The position numbers were made by a program, and so were the translations under genes. The notes beneath the pieces were generated by a model that saw only the letters and a list, made by a program, of their open reading frames with translations, had not been told where the DNA came from and ran no database searches. This document shows, piece after piece, positions 31,095 through 40,635 of a stretch of DNA of 64,000 nt. The stretch covers positions 846,652 through 910,651 of the forward strand of contig CAJNDS010000724.1 in the NCBI GenBank assembly GCA_905221605.1, given 5' to 3'. Source of the stretch: Symbiodinium natans. Its lineage: Eukaryota; Sar; Dinophyceae; Suessiales; Symbiodiniaceae. The stretch's first letter is position 1. Every line of letters begins with the position of its first letter.

Positions 31095-31284
31095 GGTATT
31101 TAGGGTCTGGGGTTTAGGGTTTAGGGTTTAGGGTTTGCGGTTTAGGGTTTAGGGTTTGGGAGGGTACATAGGTCCCCCTTTTAAGGGCCCATTCTAAGGG
31201 ACCCTGTAGCTACCCTAAGAGGGTTCAGGGTTTGGGGTCTCAGGTTGACCAACCTCATCCTACAACCCTGAGGCCTTTCTCTGG

Positions 31285-31380
31285 CTGGTTCTTATAGTAG
31301 GGAATGAGGGAATGAGGCACCCCACATAATCCCTTAAAGGGTATAAGCCCCCAATTCCCTCATTCCCCACTAAGCACCAG
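31285..31380 (+). mobile_element. Family B introner-like element, copy 3
   Basis: CTGGTTCTTATAGTAGGGAA left end, core CCCTTAAAGGG, right end CATTCCCCACTAAGCACCAG. The final CACCAG is the acceptor of the exon at 31381. The TA microsatellite of the other copies is missing. Confidence 0.65.
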
Positions 31381-31935
31381 GGAGTTCTGCCAGGTTCGGG
31401 CGGACGTCCGGACCCTCGAGGGCGAGATCGGGTCCCTTCGGAAGCTGCTGGGCGACATGCGCGCCAACGCCGCCGCGGCCCGCGAAGGGCGTGGATTGGT
31501 ACTGTAGCTGTTCGGTTTAGGGGTTTCGGGATTTGGGGCTTTTCGGGTTTTTTGGGATTTCGGGGGTTTTGGGGGTTTAGTGGTTTAGGGTGAGGTTTCG
31601 GCTTTGGCAAAAGGGTACCAACATTTTGGATCACGTTGCTCTCGACCGTAGGACTACCGAGTTGAGAGTAATACATAGGGTTTGCGGTTTTAGTCTTCAA
31701 GGGTTCTCGGGCTCTATCGGGACTTTGTAAGCTCTTCTGGGGCTTCTGGGAGCTTATGAAGCTGTTTTTCGGGCTGGATGGACGTTTGTAGGGAAGTATG
31801 GGGTTTTTCTGTGGGTGCTTGCAGGGTTTAGCGTTTCCTGACCCGCAGGTCATCTGCAACCACCTGCGGCAAGCAGAGAAGTCGGCGGGCCGCAATTGGT
31901 CGGCCAAGGAGGCAGAGCAGTGCCCTTTGCTGTAG
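31381..31935 (+). CDS. Two 3' exons of a coiled-coil protein gene
   Basis: Exon 31381-31498 starts at the end of a family B element and reads EFCQVRADVRTLEGEIGSLR then KLLGDMRANAAAAREGRGL, with clear heptad character. Donor TTG|GTACTG. Exon 31849-31935 follows TTTCCTGACCCGCAG and reads VICNHLRQAEKSAGRNWSAK then EAEQCPLL, TAG. Phase 0 join. Intron 31499-31848 starts with degenerate TTTAGGGG-type repeat. Coiled-coil scaffold is the only functional hint. Confidence 0.55.
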
Positions 31936-32174
31936 GTTATATGAACTGATTGCAACATGTTTTTTGTTGTGTTATTGGCTTGCAAAGTATACTCGTAGTG
32001 GCACAGTACTTTCATTGTAATCTTAGAATGTGTTCAGAATATCATGATATTCTGACATTCAAAAGTTTGCACCATCATGGTCTAATATCATACCATAAAC
32101 CATACGTTACGAGATGATATTACTCTCATAAAGTATACTACTTTTCATTGCTGTAGAACTCGCTGACTGTCTGC

Positions 32175-32275
32175 ATGCTTCCAATGCTGGTTTGCTTGAA
32201 TTCTTTTGGTCCACACCATCTTGACCCGAACTCATCATCCCTGACCCGAAGCCCTGGGATCAAGTGTCCTACATA
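32175..32275 (+). CDS. Candidate first exon
   Basis: ATG-started, reads MLPMLVCLNSFGPHHLDPNS then SSLTRSPGIKCPT, donor TA|GTGTTTAGGG. The intron that follows carries a family A element. The next exon is not resolved. Confidence 0.45.
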
Positions 32276-32308
32276 GTGTTTAGGGTCTAGGGATTAGGGT
32301 TTCGGGTT

Positions 32309-32441
32309 GAGGGTCATGGTACTTCTTACCCAATTGTAGCTGTACTTCTAGCCCACTTATAAGCCGCTTTAGGTGCCTGGTTATAAGTACAGTTCTAAGA
32401 ACCGTGATAATTGGTTAATAAGTACCATGAACCTTCAAGTA
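32309..32441 (+). mobile_element. Family A MITE, copy 2
   Basis: GGTCATGGTACTTCTTACCC left arm, TAAGTACCATGAACCTTCAA right arm, same internal order as the 29452 copy. The left terminus merges with telomere-like repeat. Confidence 0.75.
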
Positions 32442-32726
32442 GAAGATATTGGCATGGAGAGGCGCTGCCACCATAGTATCGAAGAACCTGGTTGAGGTTT
32501 TTGCGCATCCGCATTGCGGTGGCATTTACTGGGTGAGTCGTCTGTGCTTAGTCTCTCTAGCCCTAAACCTTAAACACTTAAACCGTAATGAAACCCTGAA
32601 CCTGAAACCCTGAACCTGAAACCCTGAACCCAAACCCTCAAACCTCAAACCTCGAACCCCGAACCCCAAACCCCAAGCCCTAAACCCTAAACCCCAAACC
32701 CTATTTGGTGGTGCTCCCGCGGCCAG

Positions 32727-32813
32727 GCGGCAGCCTGGGGCCACCGAATGCTCTCTCTCCTCGTCTCCGAGGACTTCGCCACCACCACAATGAAGGAGCC
32801 CATGTTTTCTGGG
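32727..32813 (+). CDS. Candidate exon with GTTTAGGG donor
   Basis: Acceptor CGCGGCCAG, frame AAAWGHRMLSLLVSEDFATT then TMKEPMFSG, donor GGG|GTTTAGGG. Phase 0/0. Product unknown. Confidence 0.5.
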
Positions 32814-32929
32814 GTTTAGGGTTTAGGGTTTAGGGTTTTTCGTGTTTGGGGTTTAGGGCTTGAGGGGTGTGAGGTTTTGGGGGCTTAGCGTTGGCCATCT
32901 ATGTCCCGTTCTACATCTCACCTTGATGT

Positions 32930-33245
32930 GTATGTACGTACGTACGGGTGCAGGCCTGCATGCATGTATGTATGCATGTGTGTATGTATGTACCAATGCA
33001 AGCGTGTAACAAAATTGGCAAGTATGCAAGTAGGTAGCTAAGAGGTACGTAGGCACGTGCATGCGCATGTGCACTTATGCACGCGCATACGCATGTATGT
33101 ATATATGTAAATGTATGTACGTATATGTATACGTCTATGCATGTTGTTTTTTGATGCTCGCAAACGTGTATATGTGTATGCACACATATGTACGTATATG
33201 TCAACATATGTTCGTATGCATGTACTGTACGTATGAGTACGCCAA
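32930..33245. repeat. TATG/TACG microsatellite
   Basis: Interspersed GTATG, GTACG and GCATG tetranucleotide-based repeats for about 300 bp. Tyr/Cys/His/Thr-rich ORFs on both strands are artefacts of it. Confidence 0.85.
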
Positions 33246-33326
33246 TCTGTCGGCCCATTCCGGCAAGAAACTTCCTCTGAACTCAGCGGCCACCCTAAAC
33301 CCTAAACCCTCAACCCGCCAAATTAG

Positions 33327-33874
33327 CATCTGTACTCAAGACTCGTGTGGTCCTACGAACTGGAAGCTTTGAGACAGGGTGGCACGGGCCAACAGCATGC
33401 ATGTGGAAGTCCAAGCTTCAGACCCGGCTGGGTTCTCGCCATGCGCGTGCCCCCCAAACCCTAAACCCTAAACCCTAAACCCTAAACCCTAAACCCTAAA
33501 CCCTAAACCCTAAACCCTAAACCCTAAACCCTAAACCCTAAACCCTAAACCCGAACCCTCAACCCCTCTAGAATACACTCCAATGGCCCGACTTGCTCGA
33601 TAAGGTGCAGAAAACACACTGCCCCCGCCCTCTGGGCAGCATTCGGACTGTTTCGAGCCAAAAGGTAGGCCAAGACATCCACACATCTTTGGGCCGGCAT
33701 GCCCCATAAGGAGAAGCAGCATCCTACGGTTACTATAGTGTGTGAGCAAGTGAAGGCATGACGGGCGCTTTTTGAAAGTTCTTTATGGAGCCTTCTATTT
33801 CGTAGATTGATGTGCTAAAAGACAAGTTAATTCTAACATTAAATTGTAAGGAACGAAGAGATGCACGAATCTAA
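33327..33874 (+). CDS. Three 3' exons around a pure telomere-repeat intron
   Basis: Exons 33327-33446 (HLYSRLVWSYELEALRQGGT, ending RPGWVLAMR), 33572-33664 (NTLQWPDLLDKVQKTHCPRP then LGSIRTVSSQK) and 33806-33874 (IDVLKDKLILTLNCKERRDA then RI, TAA). All joins are phase 0. Intron 33447-33571 opens GTGCCCCCC, holds about 14 perfect CCCTAAA units and ends CCCCTCTAG. The second intron has a GTAGGC donor and a TTCTATTTCGTAG acceptor. The 5' end is not found. Family not recognised. Confidence 0.65.
33447..33571 (-). repeat. Telomere-repeat intron (125 bp)
   Basis: Only about 20 of 125 bases fall outside CCCTAAA-type units. Both flanking exons read in phase 0 with protein-like sequence, so the tract can be assigned to an intron rather than to spacer DNA. 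Confidence 0.7.
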
Positions 33875-34444
33875 TACTTAAAATTTGGGTTTTTAATGGG
33901 GCGCGTCTTGTGTTTCTCTTTTCGTGCCCCTTAATAAATATGCGAAGTGAATGCACGGGCATATGGACATATGAACTAGCCCGTGTGTGAACGAAGTGGC
34001 GGCCAAGAAGTCTTTAAGTCGGCCGCAATGATCACAGCGATGAGAACATCGGTCATGTGTCCCGTCCCACCGGCAACAGTTGGGTGAAGAAGCGCCCGCC
34101 GAGATCACAGGGCCACGGGCGCCAGGAACAATCGCCTGAAAGAGTTGAGGGCTTCAAAGACCAGCCAACGTGCTAAGAGGCAAGGGGGTCCTTGTCACAT
34201 CTCCTCAAGTTACCCTACACCTGCCTATCCCTACCATTCCCTACCCCAAACCCTAATATGCTCATGCCATCATGCAGGCCCATACGCCAAAGCCTTACTG
34301 CCCTAAAGCCCTAAATCCCCAAACCCTCAACCCTTCAACCCTAAGCCTACAGCCCGAAACCCCAAAAGACCCTGGACCCCTAAACCCCACAGCCTTTGAA
34401 TTGGGGTTTAGGGTTTAGGGTTCAGGGTTTAGGGCTAGGGTTCT

Positions 34445-34521
34445 ATGCCTCGGGACGGCCACTCATGGAAGGAGCTCCAAAAGTTGGCGCCCACCGCCAG
34501 CGCCCTTGTGGGGACAGGGGG
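34445..34521 (+). CDS. Candidate first exon
   Basis: ATG-started: MPRDGHSWKELQKLAPTASA then LVGTG; donor GG|GTAGGGTTTGGG. A second-exon candidate near 34812 (MFRSCLGAGGRGLLSG) is phase-compatible. Confidence 0.45.
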
Positions 34522-34569
34522 GTAGGGTTTGGGTTCAGGCTCTAGGGGGCTTGCAGAGTCTTTGGGAGG

Positions 34570-34775
34570 CCTTCGGGCCGAAACCCGAAACCCGAAACCC
34601 GAAACCCGAAACCCGAAACCCTAAACCCTAAACCCTAAACCCTAAACCCTAAACCCTAAACCCTAAACCCTAAACCCTAAACCCTAAACCCTAAACCCTA
34701 AACCCTAAACCCTAAACCCTAACCCTAAACCCTAAACCCTAAACCCCAAACCCGAACCCCTAAACCATAAACCCT
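34570..34775 (-). repeat. CCCGAAA block followed by a long CCCTAAA tract
   Basis: Six CCCGAAA units, then about 22 CCCTAAA units with almost no variation. One of the longest uniform tracts in the window. Confidence 0.95.
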
Positions 34776-35049
34776 AAGGGTTTACGTTAGGGCAGAGCTG
34801 CCGGGCCAAGGATGTTTCGCAGCTGCCTGGGAGCTGGGGGGAGGGGGCTTCTGAGTGGAGGGCTTAGGGTTTCGTCCGCCTTCTTTCCTGTTGTGTTGTT
34901 AAGGGGGTTTAGGGCTTAGGGTTTAAGAGGGTTTAAGTCAAGGGTTTAGGGTTTAGGGTTTACGGTTAGGCTATAAGGTTTAGGGTTTAAGGCTCAGGGG
35001 GGGGGGTTTTAGGGTCGAGGGTTGATACTGGCCCGCCACGGATGCTCAG

Positions 35050-35308
35050 ATGTGCTGTCGCAAAGAGCCTTCCAGCGTAAGCCTCTGAAGCCTCGAACTT
35101 AGTGTTGGTTAGTAGGGCATGGGGGAATGAGGTACCCTATATAATCCCTTAACGGGTATATATATATATATATAATTATATAATTACATATACATATATA
35201 TATATTGTATATATTTAGGGCCCTAAGTCCCCCATTCCCTGCTGACCAACAGTCAGCAAAGGCGATATTAACCCACTGAGCGGACGTTTCACCCCAATAC
35301 CGTTGTGA
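35050..35308 (+). CDS. Two 3' exons flanking a family B element
   Basis: Exon 35050-35076 (VLSQRAFQ) ends at a consensus GTAAGC donor; exon 35253-35308 (SKGDINPLSGRFTPIPL, TGA) starts at the end of a family B element (GACCAACAG). One codon (Leu) spans the junction. The intron is 176 bp, nearly all transposon. Upstream exons unknown. Confidence 0.5.
35098..35252 (+). mobile_element. Family B introner-like element, copy 4
   Basis: CTTAGTGTTGGTTAGTAGGG and CCCTGCTGACCAACAG inverted ends; core CCCTTAACGGG and an expanded TA/ATTA microsatellite. Its last base is the predicted intron end. Confidence 0.75.
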
Positions 35309-35492
35309 GCTGCACGCGGCGTATGTAGAGTGTAGAGGCCCTCGTGCCAGGTGGAGAATCGAGTTCTTCGTGAGGCGGCCCACCCTGAACCCTAAACCCT
35401 AAACCCTACACCTAAACCCAAAGCCCGAAACCCTAACCCTCCTGAGCCCTGAGCCCTAGACACACATTCACGCCTGGCAGAGCTGCCCGCAG

Positions 35493-35537
35493 GGTCTGGA
35501 AAAGTGCGGGTCCCTTGCGTGGCTCCCGGGGCTCCAA
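35493..35537 (+). CDS. Candidate exon
   Basis: Acceptor GCTGCCCGCAG, frame GLEKCGSLAWLPGLQ, donor CAA|GTAAAG leading into CCCTAAA-type repeat. Phase 0/0. Confidence 0.5.
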
Positions 35538-35688
35538 GTAAAGCTCTAAACCCCCTAAACCTTAAAACCTAAGCCCTAAACTCCCTAAACTCCCTAAACC
35601 CCCTAAACTCCCTAACCCCCCAAAACCCCCTAAACTCCCTAAACTCCCTAAACCTTGAACCGAAAGCCCCCAAAAACACTCCGGTGAA

Positions 35689-35772
35689 ATGGGGGCCATC
35701 GAGTGCACCCGAAGCATCAAGAATCCTGTGCTCCAGCACTGGGCTTTTTTGTTTGCAGGCTTAAGCTTACAG
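35689..35772 (+). CDS. Candidate exon, possible first exon
   Basis: Frame MGAIECTRSIKNPVLQHWAF then LFAGLSLQ, GC donor into a GGCTTTAGG tract. Could start at the ATG or be internal (an AG lies at 35700-35701). A phase-compatible continuation is LSPRQAPCTKNCIGS near 35902. Confidence 0.4.
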
Positions 35773-36060
35773 GCTTTAGGCTGTAGGGTTTAGGGTTTAG
35801 GGTTCAGGGTTTAAGGTTATGAGACATGCTGGATCGTGATATTGGAATTGACATGCTGTGTCACCTGCCTGCTGGTGCCTGAAAGGCACTAGCTCGCCCA
35901 GTTGTCACCGCGCCAAGCGCCGTGCACAAAAAATTGCATTGGCTCCAGCCCTCAACCCTAAGCCCTAAACCCTAAACCCTAAACCTTAAACCCTAAACCC
36001 TAAACCTGTCGCATAGGAGCTCCTGGGGCTTGGAGCCCCCAAAAAAGCCACGGTCGAACA

Positions 36061-36108
36061 TAGGGGTCGGAATAATTATAGTATTATTCGCTTAGGATCC
36101 CTTTCTAG
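36061..36108 (+). mobile_element. Family E element truncated at telomere-like repeat
   Basis: GGGGTCGGAATAATTATAGT... matches the left end of the 62335 copy, then stops where TTTAGGG units begin. Confidence 0.5.
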
Positions 36109-36153
36109 GGTTTAGGGTTTAGGGTTTGTCAGCTCCCACTTGAGGGTGCCCAG

Positions 36154-36289
36154 GGTGAGCCTGATTCACTTTGGGTTTAGGGTTTAGGGTTTAGGGTTTC
36201 GGGTCTAGGGTTTAGGGGTTAGGGTGGGCAGGCTACAGCAAAGGCCGAAAACGATAAGCTCGAAAGACCCGGCAACAGCGGCTGCCAAG
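36154..36289 (+). CDS. Micro-exon plus following exon
   Basis: 36154-36174 (GEPDSLW, donor TGG|GTTTAGGG) and 36232-36289 (ATAKAENDKLERPGNSGCQ, GC donor) are phase 0-compatible, separated by a 57-bp intron that is mostly TTTAGGG. A terminal 14-bp exon ending in the TAA of a CCTAAA unit (near 36316) is possible. Confidence 0.4.
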
Positions 36290-36394
36290 GCTCGTGCAAA
36301 TTGCCCAGGCCATGACGCCTAAACCCTAAACCCTAAGCCCTAAACCCTTAGACCCTAAGAACCCTCAGTCCCTTTTTCTGTAGGTCCCGAAACC

Positions 36395-36560
36395 TAGAAG
36401 GCTTTATGAGAAAAAGGGCTACAAAGAAGCAGGTCTTGGTTTCTTAAAGGCTTTCGGTTCTTATGGGTTTTAAGGTTTCTGAAGGCTTCTTAAGGTTTCT
36501 GAAGGCTTCTAAAGGCTTCTTAAGGCTTCTTAAGGTTTCTATGAGCCGCTCTTTTGGGCC
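36395..36560. repeat. 'AAGGCTTCTTAAGG' minisatellite
   Basis: Repeated TTCTTAAGG/TTCTGAAGG/TTTCTAAAGG units of about 10-14 bp. A related patch occurs at 46660-46790. No gene seen. Confidence 0.7.
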
Positions 36561-36603
36561 TTAATAATTCGAACCCTAAACCCTGAACCCTAAACCCTAA
36601 ACC

Positions 36604-36695
36604 CGGTTTGGGGGCGTCATTATGGTACGGCTATACAGGGACCATAAGGCTATAAGGGGGTAGTATAGTTGTTCCGACCCCTTTGATGTCCCTAC
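36604..36695 (-). mobile_element. Family E element, reverse copy
   Basis: The minus strand reads GGGTCGGAACAACTATACTA ... GGTCCCTGTATAGCCGTACC, the family E start and core, next to telomere-like repeat on its left. Confidence 0.5.
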
Positions 36696-36920
36696 TCTAC
36701 GTCGAAGTGAGCCCGGTTAAAGTTTAGCGCCCTTGGGAGACTGGAATCCGAGATTTGTTGGGCACCCGGTAGAACCGCCCCACTTCTCCGAGTGACTTGC
36801 AAGCTCTTCGGGTTTAGGGTTTAGGGTTTAGGGTTTAGGGTTTAGGGTTTAGGGCGTGTTTCTGCAGCGTTTCTTGGCAAGCACACGCACTGATGTGGCA
36901 CTCACGACGACCGATATCGA

Positions 36921-38433
36921 ATGCTCAACATACCGATGAAAGTACGGCTTCCGCACCTTAGAGGCGTGATTGACTGGTGGGCCCATCTTGATCTCCCCAT
37001 CATGGTCGATTCTTACAGCTTAGGGCACATGAGGTCCCACGATTTCGATCAGCCCGCACGTTTCCTGAGTGTTTCGGCCAAATGGAAAGCAAATCCGGGA
37101 ATTCGGACGGCGAGTCTTCTTCAGACTACGAGCAGGACGCGCTTCTCGTCGCTTGGGTGGGTGTTGCTCTGGCGTGCATGTCCCTGAACCCTAAACCCGA
37201 AACCCGAAACCCTAAACCCTAAACCCTAAGTTAGGGAGCCCTCCAGCGATCCCGTGCTCCCAGAGTCCTCCAGGATTGGGACAACTTGGAGCGCGACTCC
37301 ATGCAAGCGGCTGGGCCTGGGAAGCCGGTACTTGGAGGTTTAGGGGTACTTTATGACTCAAGCATCACTGTACTTAGTTTGGGGTTTCGGGTTTCGGGTT
37401 TAGGGTTTCGGGTTTAGGGTTTTAGGGGTACTTATTAACCAATTATAACTGTACGTATAACCCACTTGTCAGCCCCTTAAGTGCCCAAATATGGCTACAA
37501 GTACAGCTTGCAAGTACACTTATAGTTGGTTAAATCGTACCATGATCCTCCAAGTATGGGCCCAATGCTCTTTCGGAATGTGCCTTAGGGTAATCAGGGT
37601 TTTCGGCTTAATCCCCATGTGTTCTGATTGTTTTTGAACCACGCTCATGTGGGTTTAGGGTTTAGGGTTTGGGGTTTGGGGTTTAGGGTTTAGGGCCGAG
37701 AGTCCCCAAAAGAACCAGACTTGGGGAACCCACCGCTCGCAGAGAGCTTCTTCGTTGCAAGCCCTCGGCCCGACGTCTCAACGCCAAGACATCTCCCAAA
37801 CATGGACGTAGGGTTTGGGGTTTAGGGTTTCGGGTTCCCGGGTTTAGGGTTTGGGGGCCAGCAGCTTGGAAGGTTTTTACCCTGTCCCTTGTTGAGCTTT
37901 GGGCGGGTGAGTATATTTCGCGAATGCTTGGACTTGAGATGCTGAACCCTGAACCCTGAACCCTGGCCCTAGACCCTGACCCGAAACCCTAAACCCTAAA
38001 CTCTTAACCCTTGACCCTGAACCCTTAACCCTTAAACGCTAAACCTAAACCCTAAACCCTAAACCCTAAACCCTAAACCCTAAACCTCTGACTCAGAGGC
38101 GCTGGAGGCGCGCCTCGCCCAGCTGGACCGGAGTGGCCAGGCTCAGGGAGTGCGCCTTTGGAGTAGTTTGGGGTCTAGGGTTTAGGGTTTAGGGTTTAGG
38201 GTTTAGGGTTCAGGAGCCACACGAACCCCAAGCCACATTCGACCGATTCGGGCTTAGGGTTCAGGGAGTACTGAAACCCTGAATCCTGGCACGCTTGTGG
38301 TCGCGGGAGCAGTGGCTTGCGTACAGGCAGAGTCGCAGCAGGGCCCGGCCAGCGCGGCTGCAGCGAGCAGCACCGACCCTGCCCAAGCGAAGAGCTGCCC
38401 GACAGCATCCATCAGCATGCCGGAGTGAGGTGA
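36921..38433 (+). CDS. Seven-exon gene, 223 aa, family not recognised
   Basis: Exons 36921-37156, 37264-37327, 37703-37807, 37865-37906, 38097-38162, 38214-38251 and 38313-38433 (TGA) total 672 nt in one frame. Starts MLNIPMKVRLPHLRGVIDWW; exon 2 VLQDWDNLERDSMQAAGPGK; exon 3 SPKEPDLGNPPLAESFFVAS; last exon GLRTGRVAAGPGQRGCSEQH ending HQHAGVR. Donors include GTACTTGGAGG, the first bases of a family A element, a consensus GTGAGT, GTAGGG and one GC. Exon 5 has a second, more coiled-coil-like frame (EALEARLAQLDRSGQ) that does not fit the phase chain, so that exon is the weak point. Pro/Ser-rich middle; no domain recognised. Confidence 0.6.
37329..37556 (+). mobile_element. Family A MITE with internal telomere-like insertion
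   Basis: TACTTGGAGG start and CCATGATCCTCCAAGTA end. The left arm appears twice, once before and once after a block of GGTTTCGGG/TTTAGGG units (37378-37430), unlike the uninterrupted 29452 copy. Confidence 0.7.
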
Positions 38434-38763
38434 AGAAGAAGGAGAAGACTAAGAGCAGAAAAATCCGCGGAGGTGAGAACTGACTGAGGGCTCTACTGCC
38501 GGCATGTGGCTGCAGAAGCAAGGGAGCTACGGTCGTAGGGTTGGTATTACTGTTATTGGTAAGTGTATACAGGGCTGGTTATAAATTTTGGTGAACGTAG
38601 GTATTTAGTGTCCTTCTGGGGTTGCTGAGAATGAACGCCCTACCTCACGTTGAAAAGCACAGAGGCTAGGAGGTTTCCGACCGACGAGAGCTGTCCTGAT
38701 GACCATTGATGACCCGTGCCACTGCACACGCTGCGTTTGGCAAAGGCTTCGTGCCTGGCCCAC

Positions 38764-39090
38764 ATGATGACCTCAGGCGCTGAGCTCAGTCCTGCATGCT
38801 CTTTTTCCGAGAGTATCGAAGGCTTCTTCAGGCCAGAAGGTGCCTTTGAATGGTAATCTCGCCGAATTTCTGTCAGTTTGATGACTTCTCTCAACTAAAA
38901 CGCCCCCTCCTTGTAGCCGAAGATGCCCGTTTACCCTAAACCCTAAATCTAAACCCTAAACCTTAAACCCTAAACCCTAAACCCTGTGTTTCTCTCCCTC
39001 TCCATGCAGAGCCAGGGAGATGCGCGACGCAGTCCTGAGCGAGCCTTACCGGCCCGAGGACCATGTGCTGACCAACGAGGAGCCGGGAAG
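38764..39090 (+). CDS. Candidate 5' exons of an unrecognised gene
   Basis: 38764-38841 (MMTSGAELSPACSFSESIEG then FFRPEG), 38877-38924 (FDDFSQLKRPLLVAED) and 39010-39090. The last has excellent signals (TCTCCCTCTCCATGCAG and AAG|GTGAAA) and reads either SQGDARRSPERALPARGPCA (phase-compatible) or AREMRDAVLSEPYRPEDHVL (more protein-like). The first intron would be only 35 bp. An antisense ORF overlaps. Confidence 0.4.
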
Positions 39091-39170
39091 GTGAAAGGCT
39101 TAGGGTTTAGGGTTTAGGGTTTAAAGAGCACTTCACCCCCAAATCCTGAGCGCTAAACCTAACAATCTAA

Positions 39171-39300
39171 GGTTGGAATCATGGGCCTTTAGTTATGGTC
39201 CCTTACCCTTGTTTGTAAAGGGATGTAAAGGCATTCGAAGTAATTATGTATCGTGTAGAACAGGGTTATATTGCAGGGGACCCAAATTAGGGGCCCATAC
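39171..39300 (+). mobile_element. Family D dispersed repeat
   Basis: ATGGGCCTTTAGTTATGGTC..CCTTACCC and a GGGGACCC.AAATTAGGGGCCC right end; similar starts at 45160 and 49008. Confidence 0.5.
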
Positions 39301-39479
39301 TGCGGATCCGTACTTGGGATCTCTTAAAACTTCTGACCACAACGAAAGTGGTTCGCGTGCTTTCGTCGCGTCCGCCGGTGCTCTGACTTGAGAGTATGTA
39401 CCAGTGGGATGGCACGTTTCGCAAGAAGTGAAGACGGAGCAACAACCCTCCCTGATGCCACTGTGCCCTGAGTATTAAT

Positions 39480-39640
39480 TTTCTTACTCGTATTTAGTTC
39501 ATATTATTTATTGCTATTACTAGTATTAATATTCATACTATGTTTACTGCTCTTGAACTACTAGTATTCATATTCATATTATTCGTACTATTGTGTGGAT
39601 GATGGTGGTGGTGGTGATGATGATGATGATGATGATGACT
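39480..39640. repeat. AT-rich stretch and ATG/GTG trinucleotide repeat
   Basis: TATTA/ACTAGTATT-rich, then a GATGGTGGTGGTGATGATGATG run (39598-39640). His- or Ser-rich ORFs are artefacts. Confidence 0.75.
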
Positions 39641-39822
39641 AGGGGGCAGCTTCCTCCACTTGCAAGCTTTGATGAGGCGTTTCGGGTTTAAGCTGCGTGC
39701 GATTGCCGGCGACAGAGGCTTTAAAGTCATGCTAAAGCAAACTTCGTAGCTGAATGGGCACACTGTGACGCTTTTTGGGACTCTATAATCACCTGTAGAA
39801 CTGAAAGTGTGCACTCTTCTAC

Positions 39823-39923
39823 TATTTGCTTAAGAACCTCCCGAAAAGGAAAAAATGGATGACCTCCTTCTTCCCCTTATAGGGAATTTTTTTGGCGGGG
39901 GTTCTTAGGCAAACAGTAGTTTT
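39823..39923 (+). mobile_element. Family F element, copy with poly-C/poly-G end
   Basis: ACTATTTGCTTAAGAACCTC left and GGGGGTTCTTAGGCAAACAG right inverted ends, with an internal CTTCTTCCCCTTATAGGGAA. Directly followed by TAGTTTTTT, 12 C, 7 T and 51 G. Confidence 0.7.
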
Positions 39924-39942
39924 TTCCCCCCCCCCCCTTTTT

Positions 39943-39944
<2 letters not shown>

Positions 39945-39995
<51 letters not shown>
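39945..39995 (+). repeat. Uninterrupted run of 51 G
   Basis: Preceded by 12 C and 7 T (39926-39944). Length in the genome may differ because such runs are hard to sequence. Confidence 0.9.
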
Positions 39996-39996
<1 letters not shown>

Positions 39997-40550
39997 CTTT
40001 GTACTTCTGAAGCAACTGAGCAGCCTCGGCGCAGGAGATGTGGGCCGGGCTTCTCGTCCGAGGTGCGGCTTTTTGGCAATAGTTTAGGGTTTAGGGTTTG
40101 GGGGGGTTTGGGGTTTAGGGTTTTCGTGTGATAGGGAGTAGATGCTATGAAGGTTAGGTTTCGGAACAAAGCTCGAAAGTTCGTGAGGTGCGGAAAATAT
40201 AGCGGCATGTGGCGATGTGGAGGGCCACCTAACACTTTTCTCCACCCCTTGCCCGTTCCAAGGCGGCAAAGCCACCATCAGCCACCCAAACTATTTCCTT
40301 TTAGGGTTTAGGCCTAAAAATAAGAAACAGCCCACTTCTAAAAAACTTGGGGCCTGGGGTGGCCAGTACTGGTCCCGAGGAGAACGTGTTCCGGTTACCG
40401 GGCCCATCGTGGGCGCACACGAACCCCCATTGCTGTGGGAGGCGGGGGCGAGCGCGTACCTGGGTCGGCTTGTGTATCGAGGTCAAAAGTGGCAAAAGCG
40501 GGACGCGCCCCGACGTAGGGGGGCGGCCTAGGCCGTGAGTTTAGGGTTTT

Positions 40551-40635
40551 GGCCGAAAATAGGGGGGTTTTTTACCCCTTTTCGGGGGTATTCAAAGGGG
40601 TACCTCCCTATTTTAGGAGATACCCATAATTTACT
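40551..40635. mobile_element. Small inverted-repeat element
   Basis: AAAATAGGGGGGTTTTTTACCCC ... GGGGTACCTCCCTATTTT forms an inverted repeat around a short loop. Resembles family J in base content but the ends differ. Confidence 0.4.

Noticed and set aside
31260-32015. Minus-strand ORF of 251 codons
   Set aside because: Contains PKPLNPQNPRNPKKP from repeat read-through and overlaps two well-supported plus-strand coiled-coil exons.
32853-33372. Tyr/Cys/His-rich ORFs on both strands
   Set aside because: Produced by the TATG/TACG microsatellite.
38097-38162. Coiled-coil frame EALEARLAQLDRSGQ in exon 5 of the 36.9-kb gene
   Set aside because: More protein-like locally but out of phase with the neighbouring exons; recorded as the weak point of that model.
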